Positions 24,914 to 51,214 of a stretch of DNA of 64,000 bases are shown here, one piece after another (the stretch's first letter is position 1; the number at the start of each line of letters is the position of its first letter). The DNA lies in the NCBI GenBank assembly GCA_036365515.1, contig CM070877.1, positions 12,344,601-12,408,600 on the forward strand, given 5' to 3'. The notes beneath the pieces were generated by a model that searched no databases, was not told where the DNA came from, and saw only the letters and a list, made by a program, of their open reading frames with translations. The DNA is from Torymus aiolomorphi (taxonomy: Eukaryota; Arthropoda; Insecta; Hymenoptera; Torymidae). The translations under genes were made by a program, and so were the position numbers.

Positions 24914-25470
24914 GATTGCTACTACAAAAATTACCAGTGAGCAAATCGAAAAGTATAATCATATAAATACAAACAGAAGTAGTTGTTAAGTACACAGGCG
25001 TTGACAGTTTGTATACAAAATAGATATCAATATAAACACAGCAATTGCATCAATATACTGTGAGTGTATTAGTCAGACAAAAAATACACATATATATCTA
25101 TATATATATATATATAAACTTATGAGCAATATACAACAACCAAAGCACCTTGCAATAGCCCCGTGCAAAAGTAAGGCACGTTCACTGAAAACAATGATGA
25201 TCAAAACTCCTTAGCGTTCCGTACGTTTGTAGATAATTATTGTACTGAAGAAATTTGCTTGGCCGTTACAACACCGCGCAATACACACTATTAATTTGGG
25301 CTTATGAAACCGGAACAGAATGATAACTATTGCAGAACAATTAGAAAATGGCAATAGCAAACAACTCGTATAGGGATTACTCCCTGTTTCACTGTATAAC
25401 TGGTAAAAAATAAGTAAAATACAGAGCCGATATAAGAAGCGCGACTACTCAATGCGCCACCTCGTGGACC
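24914..25470 (-). other. Putative LINE 5' UTR / internal promoter region
   Basis: This lies between ORF1 and the presumed 5' end. LINEs of this group start transcription from an internal promoter at their 5' end, but no promoter motif can be named here. A (TA)n patch at about 25,090-25,116 may be a later expansion. Confidence 0.4.
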
Positions 25471-26995
25471 TACTCTTTAGGAATTTTAACATTTCTTTCA
25501 AAGTGCCTATTTCATTCTATATTTTGTACATAACGAACGTATTTTTATATTCATAATTCAAGACTAATGACGTATTTGAAAAGTACTTTATTTTCATAAA
25601 TTTCTCTTTTCTAACTTCCTTGTATCGTTATATTCATTCATACAATGCAATTCCAAACGGCCCGAGAACTTTCTATTCTGCTTCGTAATACCAGCAAAAC
25701 AGAGGGACGTGTGCACCGTAATAATAATAATAATAAATAACAGGGATAATTGCATGGGATATTCCGCATTCGAATGAGATATCACAATGTGTAGAAACGA
25801 CTACTGCGCTCGCACGCTTATGGCGAAATTTCGCAATTAGACTAACTAAGTTTGCTCATCGTCCAACTTTGTTCTTCGAACTTGCGCGAATAAAATTTGC
25901 CCCTTTCGAGGGTAGATGCCCCCCACAACAATTCACTCTTCCCGGCGATTGTAAAACGCAGGCGCATCGCAGCTAAAATCTCCGAGAAGAAAGGTAACAA
26001 ATTAACTTCACGCAATTGAGAAATATTCCTGCGAAAGTTCCTCTTCTCCGCTCGTCTAAGTGCTTCGGGCAGCCTATATGCTACCCAGAAACTTCCAGCC
26101 GGATGTGCAAACACTTTTTAAAATGGCATTTCAATTTGGCGCATCAGCGTATAAAAAAGAGTTGGAATTCAATAACCCCCTTCTCCAGAAGAAAAAAAAC
26201 GGGGAATACGGTTCTCTTCATTACGATCTTTCCGCGTATTTGACTTCCATTAGGGATTGTTCCACCGTCAAGCGCGAAGATGTAGGTGAACTCTCGCTCC
26301 CACTTCCCTCGATTTTCTCTTTCTCTCCGTGAAGGAGGAAATAGTTGATTCTAATCTCCGGAAACGAGGGCCGATTGTTACATCTGTTTAGTGAATAACG
26401 CGCGCGCGCGGCCCTTTTATTGTACTCGGGCGCGGACCGACGTGCTATCGATAAGCCGCCGATGGATTGCCATGCGGGGGCGAGGGAGCGAGATTTCGTT
26501 CGAGGGCGAACGGATCGAATGGGGTTCACGTGGTGGGGTTATCGCGAGATTGGGGCGGAAAAAATGTGTCTTGAGAATTTTTAATGGAAAGGGGTGTGGT
26601 TAGGGAGAAAAGTGAGGCTGCGCGGAGTTGTTTCTTTGTTTTCGGAAAAAGTTTGATTTTTGTTCGGGAGTTTGGTACTTTAGAGCTGGCTATAGAAACT
26701 CGGAGGCAGTTTAAGTATACAATAGCTGTCTTTGGGTTTATTTATGTGAAGCTTTACGAACGATTTGGTTTTTAAACATTCCAGTGTAGTAGGTTATTCA
26801 ACGGATGAGAAAAATATTGAGGATTCAGTCGTATGTTCGTATTTATAATATTTTATTGTTATATATTTGTCATGATTAAATAAACTTTATTCTATATATA
26901 ATGTCAATTTAAATTACAACAGTTCTCCGCCTTTTCACGAACAGCCAATGGCACATATAGTTATATTTAGCTTCAACATTCGGTTTATTTGACTT
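25471..26995. other. Noncoding stretch, no gene recognised
   Basis: AT-rich DNA with an (AAT)n-like run near 25,721-25,738 and a CpG-rich block at about 26,390-26,560. Open frames at 25,842-26,603 overlap on both strands without recognisable domains. Confidence 0.55.
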
Positions 26996-26997
26996 TA

Positions 26998-27230
26998 CAC
27001 TGAGAAAAATGATGCATTAAAAATTACTACAATATATAGGAACGTGGGGACAAATCTCAAATACTAAAATTATTTCTATATTTTATAGTAAAAATTACTA
27101 TGTACATAGCAATTTTTATTATGTATATATCAACTTCTACTATAAAATATAGTAAAAATGTTGGTATTTGAGATATGTCCCCACATTCCTATATATTATA
27201 GTAATTTTTAATACATCATTTTTCTCAGTG
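26998..27230. mobile_element. Palindromic MITE, TA target duplication, CACTGAGAAAAA terminus
   Basis: Terminal inverted repeats of about 67 bp start CACTGAGAAAAATGATGCAT and are nearly identical at both ends. The interior is also a near-palindrome (TATTTTATAGTAAAAATTAC and its complement), so almost the whole 233 bp folds back. TA flanks both sides (26,996-26,997 and 27,231-27,232). No protein is encoded. The structure fits a Tc1/mariner-type non-autonomous element, and the good arm identity suggests a fairly young insertion. Confidence 0.9.
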
Positions 27231-27232
27231 TA

Positions 27233-31203
<3,971 letters not shown>

Positions 31204-32114
31204 CGCGGAAAGGAAATACTCCAAACTCTTGTGAACAGAATAATCATATTCGTAGTATAAATATTTAAAACTATCTGAACATGGTATCAAAGAACTTTGT
31301 TAGTTTATTTACAAGTTATGATTTTCCGTTATTTAAAACCTTTCATACATATACCTGTTTTTCAAACAGGTGCATTTGAAAACAAACAAAGCTGAAAGCT
31401 TGGTAGTCATAACATTTAAATTTGCATAAAACAGAATGTATTTATTTTGAAAAATGTATTTTTAAGGGAATGAATATTTAATGAATAAATATATTTCTAA
31501 ATAAACAAGGAAAAATGTAGGTATTTCTCATATATTTACTCATATAAATTAATTTCCCAGAAGTAGCGATTCGCAAAAAACTTCACAAAAATTATAACTT
31601 CAAATACCTGAAAAATTTATGAATCAATATTGATGCCCAATAAACTCATCCAAGGGATGAACCTTTCTACAAAATTTTAAAATGATTTGATACATTTATC
31701 GTTGGAAAGAGAAATATAAAGTTTTTACAAATTGTAGAGAATATTATTCTACTTCAAATGTGATAATAATATAATATCAAATAAGGAAAAAGAAAAGTTA
31801 GAATAATCGAAATATCACTATGAAATAAAAGAAAATTAAATTAAAAAAAAAAATCTTTTCCCGAATTAGAAAATATTTCTGACGTATTTTCTTGAAGACA
31901 AAATTTTGTTCTCGCTACCGCGAGGCTTCCTAGGGGCTGTAGTGAATATTAAAATAATTCATGATACTTCCATATGCTATATTACTACACTAGCTGCTAA
32001 TATACATAGAATTTACGAATATAATTGGACAAAAAAAAAACGATCCCATCGCCGACAGTTACAACATGCTCTCCCTTTCAACATTCCTTCAACACCAACC
32101 TTTCCCGCCAAAAA
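31204..32114. other. AT-rich noncoding stretch
   Basis: Very A/T-rich, with one small hairpin (ACCTGTTTTTCAAACAGGT near 31,353). No gene is seen. Confidence 0.6.
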
Positions 32115-33030
32115 TAGTACATTACGGTACAAGTGACGAAAGTTGAAGTTCCGCCACTGCGTGAAGTTGGCGCCCGAGGCGAAGCCGAGGGCGCCATATC
32201 AGGCAGTGACGGGCTTTGAAATTTCGTCTCGTGTACCGTATACTATTTTTCTTGATGTCCGGTGGAAAGTACGTTTGCCACTGACAATGATAACGCACCC
32301 GACGGGCTCGAGAGCATTGAGTTCGATGCCCGCCCCCGACATTTGCGGCACGAGCGCAGCGAGTGCTGCTGGTCGGGGGGGCGGGCATCGAAAACATCAC
32401 GTGCATAATTTTAATAAGTGAATTTTACTGAAGATCATGTAAAATATTTTTATTTTACGTGCAATTGTTACAATTGTTACACGTACAATTATTAAACATG
32501 CGGCACTTTTACTCCATTTGCAGCAACAAAGTCAACTACTTTATTTGTATCTGAAGAAATAAGTGATCACTCAAGAAGAAATTCTCACAAAAAGTGCGAC
32601 ATTATTAACGAACAATCTTTTATCCATTTCACAAATTAAAGCAATATAAATCACGTGTATACCCGATGGGCCGCATTGATTCTGACAATGCATACCCCGT
32701 TAGTGACTTTCACACATAATATTTAAATCGTTAACATACCTCGAAAATGATATGAACATTCAAAAGGTTATGTGTGAGTGCCACTAACGGGATATGCATT
32801 GCTAGAATCAATGTCCATCGGGTGTACCTTGATGATCAGAAGTGATAGTTTTTGTTGTAAATATAGGTTAATGACTTTGAATATGTTGACAAAACCTCTA
32901 AAACAATCTATTAATAAAGTCTACAGTTGCCTAGTTACCAACTCAGAATCAATGGTTAAATGTCCTTCTTTCGCCATCGAAAACAATGGCGAAACTACGT
33001 ACTTTCCACCAGGGCATCAAGAAAAAGATT
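32115..33030. repeat. Cluster of four hairpins, probable foldback/composite transposon remnant
   Basis: Four inverted repeats are packed together. (a) 32,115-32,245: stem starting ACGGTACAAGTGACGAAA, with a GGCGCC-capped GC-rich tip. (b) 32,243-32,275 pairs with 32,996-33,028 (ACGTACTTTCCACC and CATCAAGAAAAA), bracketing the rest. (c) 32,322-32,392: 19-bp stem of TTCGATGCCCGCC with an inner GCGGCAC/GTGCTGC stem. (d) 32,655-32,720 against 32,766-32,828: arms of about 64 bp around GATTCT and CCGTTAGTG words. No open frame of note lies inside. The outer pair suggests one element of about 0.9 kb. Whether all four belong together is inferred. Confidence 0.7.
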
Positions 33031-34371
33031 ATTTCGCTATAGCGCGCCAAACGTGCTCCTTTTAACGCGATCGCGCAATTTCGATATCAGCAATAACGAC
33101 GCGGAAAATATAACGCAGGGGCGCGATTGTCGGGGGCGAAAAACGCGGGAAAGCGATTTGCACTTCAAAGAAACGTCGCGGTCAATAACCTCCCGCGGCG
33201 TCGCGGCTGCAGCGAAAAATTACCGCGAGTGATATACAGACCCCACGCGCGTTGAATAATTTATCTGTTATATTCATATTGTAAACTGCGGGGCGCGCGC
33301 GTGAGAGAGACGCAATCAATACGCGGTTAATTATTTAGCGAACGACTGCAGCGCGCCGAATGAATTCAATTGTTATTCTACATTGTTACACAGGGCGAAG
33401 TGTGGAATGGGGGGTAGAGGGCATCGTGTAATCAATTCAGTATTGTAGTCGCGGCTGAATGTTAAAGTTCCAAGGTGTAAACACGCGGCGCGAGTTCGCC
33501 TACGGTAATTGTCATGTGTGATTATCATCGTTATTAATGATCGGCGCGTACGGGAAGCGAACGATGATTTTCGTGCCTTTTTCGTCCGCGAACTGTCGGT
33601 TGCAGCCGATCGTTTATTGGCTTCATTTCGTTATTTCCTATGCGTCTTTCATTTTATCTTTATTTAATTAACGAGTTTTGAAGGATTTATTACAGCAAAA
33701 TGGAGATTTAACAAGTTTTTATGGTATTGCGGAAGAAGATACATTTGTAATGTTATATGGGTAATCCGACCAATAATTGTCAAAATTGAGATATTCATTA
33801 AACTTTTAATAATTTCTAAAATTAATACTAACTAGGCTGAAAAAACTTATGCCAATTCATTGCCACTCAGCTTAATCAAACTTAATTTATTATTCTATTA
33901 AATTAATTATTCATCCTAAAAATATAAAGTTTACGCAAAAATAAACTTTGATCTAAAACTTTTGTAGTCGTAAAATGTTATAAAATTCATGGAATTATAT
34001 TTTTTTATTTTTTAAGATTCGATGTATTTCTTTTCATAATAATGTAATTTCCGATTATGGCTTTATAATATCAACTTGTTCATTGAAAAATGTTTTCGAA
34101 AAAATACTTTTTTGTTGTCGAATAATAACGTGAGTGAAGATTAAATAATTTTTATGAAAAAGTCTGTAAATATTTAGCTTTTTACATTTGTAAACCCATT
34201 TCTTTATTCCAGTATAAAAATCATTACCAGAGTACATCATTATTTTTATAACTGGTAAAAATTTCGTGAACATATCCAATATTTTTGGAGATATAAATAA
34301 AAAAGGGACATTTTCATAAATAATAAATGACAAACTATATAAATTTAAAAAAAAAATAGAAAATGTAGATA
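33031..34371. other. Noncoding stretch, no gene recognised
   Basis: CpG-rich to about 33,610 (with GCGCGCGTGAGAGAGACG near 33,294), then strongly AT-rich. No exon is seen. Confidence 0.55.
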
Positions 34372-34460
34372 TAAATTGAAGGCCTGAAAAGAGAAAGGAG
34401 ACGTAGCCCATTCAGTTAACACACGTTATGTCCCCTTTCTCTTTCCGGACCCTCAATTAA
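34372..34460. repeat. Short inverted repeat related to the 1.9-kb foldback element
   Basis: Arms of about 33 bp (AATTGAAGGCCTGAAAAGAG and its imperfect complement) flank a loop of about 20 bp. The right arm word TATGTCCCCTTTCTCTTTCC closely matches the complement of the left arm of the 7,625-9,520 element near 8,025-8,050. Probably a fragment or relative of that family. Confidence 0.65.
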
Positions 34461-35704
34461 GAGTACTTTCAAATACATTATATAAAATTAGAAAATATTA
34501 TCTTCATTCTATTAAAAAATGAAAAAAACTAAAATTTGAAAATCAACTTTTCGCCATAAAACAAAAGTATGCCAACCAATTAAAAAATGGCATTGGATCT
34601 TCAAAATATCCTCAAAAACAAAGATAAATTACATAAATTGAAATTACGTACAAATATCGAAATTTGATTCCATGTACACCTACAAAAATCTACACATATT
34701 AACATAAATGATAAAATTCCAAAGCTCTTCAACTGCCATGGATTTTCAATAAAAGAAAGAAAAAGCGTCGCGTTAAATAACGAATCTGCAGTAGTAGCTC
34801 GGAATCCAAAAAACAAAAGAAGCGCTCTTTCCTTCTTCCACCTCTCGTGCGACGCGATACTTTGCATAAAGAAATCGAATTCCCCGAGTCAGAATCTGAT
34901 TAAACGAGGCGACGACGACAACGACTTCCAACCGTATCGCGCAATACTTCACCCGCCCAATACGTTCCGCGTTCCCCTCTTCCGCTATATACTATCTTCT
35001 CCCCCTTTCTACTTCCTCTTCCGTAAAAAGCGCAGTACGGAAAAGATCAACATCGTCGTTATGTAAAGCGAGTCACGTATTACACTCGAGGAGAGAGAGA
35101 GAGAGAGGGAGAGAGAGAGATCCGCAAAAGCGATTCGTGCCGCCCGGCTAATTACGCGCGAGTCCACCGTAATTAGAGAGAGAGAGAGAGTCCCCTCGTA
35201 AATTCGCCAGATAAACCGTCATATTCCATCTTTTGCCGAAGTAACCTTTTTTTGCTAGAAGAAAAGTAAACGCTCGCGTTCTCGGGATATTTTTACGCTG
35301 CGCGCGAAGTCGCTGAAATTCGCGGTTTATATCGGCGGCGCGAGTGATAAAGTGGAGGGAAGCGAAGGGGAGACGGAGAAGTTGGCGCGAGGTGCTGCTG
35401 AGCGAGTGTAGTTGTTGAAGGAGGGATTTTAAGGTGAGGAACTATCACTGCGATTCTGCGTCGCATGTCAGCTGTAGAGCCTTGGACAAGCGATTTGCTG
35501 ACAGTGTGGCGGAGAGAATTTATTTATGGATTCGAGGGAAAAGTTTTATAATAGTCCCGAGGTATGAGGTATTTTGAAATTTGTCGAGTCGTGATAAATG
35601 TGTTTTTAATCCTCGAAAAGATGCAAAAGGATACTTTTAAGTAAAAATGGTATTTTACATATTAATATTTATAATTTTATAGCATACTAGGTATTACATG
35701 CACT
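34461..35704. other. Noncoding stretch with short (GA)n runs
   Basis: AT-rich to about 34,890, then a CpG-rich block to about 35,450 holding GA runs at 35,091-35,120 and 35,175-35,190. No exon is seen. Confidence 0.55.
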
Positions 35705-36372
35705 CCAGTGTAAAAATAATTAGTCTGGGAGAGGTCTGGCTAAACCAGTCTGGCTGAAGTCTGGCTTTAGTTTGGCTACGGCCGCTATGTCAGACATATA
35801 CATTTTTTCTCACATAAGTTTTGAAAAAATGCCAGACTTTTTGCCAGAATTATAATTTTTACCTCAAATAATTGTGCCAGACTTTTTCCGGTGATCTTCG
35901 TTTCAGAACGATGCTCTAGGTCCTGCAGCGTCAGATCATACGCGCTCGATAGTACGGTGGGGAGACGGTGACGGTGGCTACAATGACGACAATGACGGCA
36001 ATATCGGCGGCACCGTCAGAGTTTGGGTTACACGTTAGAGTACGCGGGTGTGAGCCTCACATCCGCCGAGCTCCACGCCTGGGAAATGACGCATCTCGAG
36101 GTGATGTTGATCTGACGTTGCAGGACTTAGAGCATCGTTCTGGAACGAAGATTACCGAAAAAAGTCTGGCACAAAGTCTGGTGTTTTTGCCAGACTTATT
36201 TGAGAACAAAATTATAAGTCTGGCAAAAAGTCTGGTATTTTTGCCAGATTTATGTGAGAAAAAATCTATATGACTGACGTAATGGCCGTAGCCAGACTAA
36301 AGCCATACTTCAGCCAGACTGGTTTAGCCAGACCTCTCTCAGACCAGTACCAGACTAATTATTTTTACACGG
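35705..36372. mobile_element. GTCTGG-repeat foldback element (full copy)
   Basis: Both halves are about 245 bp and reverse complementary, with indels. The left end reads CCAGTGTAAAAATAATTAG and the right end, reversed, reads CCGTGTAAAAATAATTAG. The arms carry many copies of GTCTGG/CCAGAC, and the inner arm ends in an AACGATGCTCTA word shared by both halves. About 170 bp of unique GC-richer sequence (35,945-36,115, with ACGGTGACGG and GACGACAATGACGG) separates them. ACT occurs on both sides (35,702-35,704 and 36,373-36,375), a possible 3-bp target duplication. No transposase is present; the open frame at 35,968-36,273 crosses the spacer and right arm. Superfamily unassigned. Confidence 0.85.
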
Positions 36373-36792
36373 ACTACAATGACGTCGTAGACCTTTTGTT
36401 ACGAGTTTTCTTTCACACGCGAATCAATTATAAAATAAATGAAGCGCCGACAATAAACTAAAACAACTGATTCGGAAATAGCAGAAATACGATCCCGAAA
36501 CTGCATCCCATAACTTTTCCGTCTTCTCATATAGAAATACCTTTGCATAAAAATAAAAAACCTGATACCTCCAGCAAAAAAAAAAAAAACCCATTCGACC
36601 GACTAACCGCTCCACTTTAAAATTAACATTTATTTCCAACAATGTCGCTCCAGACATTAACCGTTCAACCGCCACAACCGTGCGCGCACTTGCAAACAGC
36701 GGAAAATAAATTTGTAATTTCAATGAGACTTGATTGAAGGCAGCAAGCTCGCACGCGCTTCGCGTGTAAACTCGCATTGTTTCGTTTCGGGA

Positions 36793-36837
<45 letters not shown>

Positions 36838-37007
36838 CCGTATTCGCATGAATATTCCCAGTACAACTTAACCCTTTGCTCTCTTCGCCTCCTTTTTGCT
36901 TCCCTCGTTCTTGCCTTGCCTTCCGCGAATACGCGCGCTCGCTCGCTCCTTCGAGCTTTCCAGGTCGTGGATCACGGGAGAAAAAAGAGAATTCTAAATG
37001 CTGTAGT
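36373..37007. other. Noncoding stretch with (CT)n at 36,795-36,834
   Basis: Contains a 40-bp CT array, a run of 13 A near 36,577, and a CpG-rich patch before the large GA array. No gene is recognised. Confidence 0.6.
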
Positions 37008-38798
<1,791 letters not shown>

Positions 38799-38861
38799 AA
38801 TAATGTATATCTTATGTCGAACGTTTCACACATCCTTGATCTATGAGTGTATGCGCGGGTG

Positions 38862-38892
<31 letters not shown>

Positions 38893-38993
38893 GTGTGTAA
38901 ACCCATAAAATTAATGAGACTATGAAGAATCGATGCTTTGACATTTAATTCATCGATTCTTCATAGTCTCATTAATTTTATGGGTTTACACAC

Positions 38994-39024
<31 letters not shown>

Positions 39025-39087
39025 CACCCGCGCATACACTCATAGATCAAGGATGTGTGAAACGTTCGACATAAGATATACATTATT
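38799..39087. repeat. Perfect palindrome with 137-bp arms containing matched (GT)n/(CA)n tracts
   Basis: The left arm (38,799-38,935) and right arm (38,951-39,087) read as exact reverse complements around a 15-bp spacer. Each arm holds a GT/CA tract with the same ATGTATGT-type interruption and apparently the same repeat number. No terminal signature of a transposon is seen. Equal microsatellite lengths in both arms point to a very recent origin, gene conversion, or an assembly artefact. Confidence 0.9.
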
Positions 39088-39229
39088 TCTAGCCGATAAC
39101 ATAAACGATTTTTTAGCTAATTTATTTCGTGAATACTAGTTAGCCCACACCCTGGCTAATAACTATAGGGAACTAGCAATATCGACTTATCGATTTTCTA
39201 CCAGGGTATGATGTATAAATAGTGGCCTA

Positions 39230-39482
39230 CACTTAAGAAAAAAGTTTAGTAAAAATTATTAATAATTTTGTAAAAATTACTATACTTTCTGGTAAAGCCA
39301 TCACAAACTGTAAAAATCCAAAAGATTACCATATTTTATAAGAAATTATCCTAGAAATATAGAAAAATTTATTTTAAGTATTGTAAAATTTGCGGTGAAG
39401 AATGGTAATTTTTTTTTATTTTACAGTCCATGGCACCTTTATCAGACAGTATAATATTTGTTCCAAAACTTTTTTCTCAGTG
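39230..39482. mobile_element. Degenerate MITE with CACTTAAGAAAA terminus
   Basis: The left end is CACTTAAGAAAAAAGTTTAG and the right end, reversed, is CACTGAGAAAAAAGTTTTGG. TA precedes the left end (39,228-39,229) and ATA follows the right. The interior is AT-rich and only partly palindromic. The termini match those of the MITEs at 7,366 and 26,998, so this looks like an older relative. Confidence 0.7.
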
Positions 39483-40036
39483 ATATGACTGATTGTTATA
39501 ATCTGTGGCTATGCAAAAGTTTCGTATCCGTTACCCATAAAGTTGGTAGAAATTTGAAGTAACTCTAGATCTCGACCCGTAGTTAAACACTCTTAAAACT
39601 TTCGCTTTACGAAACCGAACGAGACCACACCAATTCCAAGCTTAACGAACGCATTATTACAAACAAGCATAGAACTTCACTCCGCGGACGAACAATTTAT
39701 TCATCACACCGTCGATACCCACTTTCCCGATCGGCAAAAGCATCACCCCCATTACCTCTATACGCATGCGCGTTAGCTCTCTACTCGTTAACGCGCAACT
39801 TCTCCTATCCTCCTCCTCCTCCTCAGCAAAGGAACTCGGATAACCCGTTATCTCCTTTGCACTTTCTGCTTTCCATATTAGAGGCAGCCGAGTTGAGGGC
39901 GCGCGCGCGATGCTATCGGAAGGAAAAGCAGCAGCAGCAGCAGCTCTCTTTCTGTCTCCGCTTTTACGCTCACGCGCCGTAAAGGCGAGCCGGAATGAAA
40001 TTCCGAGAGGTCGCCTTTGCCATGCGCTGTGCATCC

Positions 40037-40042
<6 letters not shown>
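39483..40042. other. Noncoding stretch, no gene recognised
   Basis: It includes a (TCC)n-like patch near 39,808-39,824 and a (GCA)n-like patch near 39,928-39,942. A long frame on the minus strand (39,657-40,385) is mostly microsatellite-derived. Confidence 0.55.

Positions 40043-40096
<54 letters not shown>
40043..40096. repeat. (CT)n microsatellite, about 54 bp
   Basis: A CT array that is nearly pure. It lies in CpG-rich DNA and produces false Ser-Leu frames. Confidence 0.97.
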
Positions 40097-51111
<11,015 letters not shown>

Positions 51112-51144
<33 letters not shown>

Positions 51145-51214
51145 ATTCGCTTCTTTCCCCTGAAAAATACAATCTCTCTCCTCTCTCTCTCTCTCTCGCT
51201 CTCTCACTCTCTCT
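51112..51214. repeat. Two close (CT)n tracts
   Basis: CT runs at 51,112-51,141 and about 51,172-51,214, the second interrupted. A third short run lies at 51,450-51,463. Confidence 0.9.

Larger units (their letters stand above)
20834..25470 (-). mobile_element. Degenerate non-LTR retrotransposon (LINE), CR1/Jockey-like
   Basis: A minus-strand element with the usual order: 5' UTR (about 25,470-24,914), ORF1 (24,913-23,912), ORF2 (23,958-21,035), and a 3' UTR of roughly 200 bp. The 3' UTR ends in a (CAAA)n-type tail, seen as repeated TTTG on the + strand at about 20,836-20,850. ORF1 and ORF2 overlap by 47 bp in different frames. ORF2 is broken, so the copy cannot move by itself. The 5' boundary is a guess, placed where CGCCACCTCGTGG occurs, because no clear target duplication was found. 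It lies antisense in what is probably a dpr13 intron. Confidence 0.85.

Noticed and set aside
32115..33030. Helitron or plasmid-derived insert, because of CTCGCTGCGCTCG-like words
   Set aside because: Those words are just the palindromic hairpin tip; no replication or helicase frame and no Helitron-type end.
35968..36273. 101-residue frame inside the GTCTGG element as a transposase
   Set aside because: Too short, no catalytic motif, and half of it is the repeated arm.
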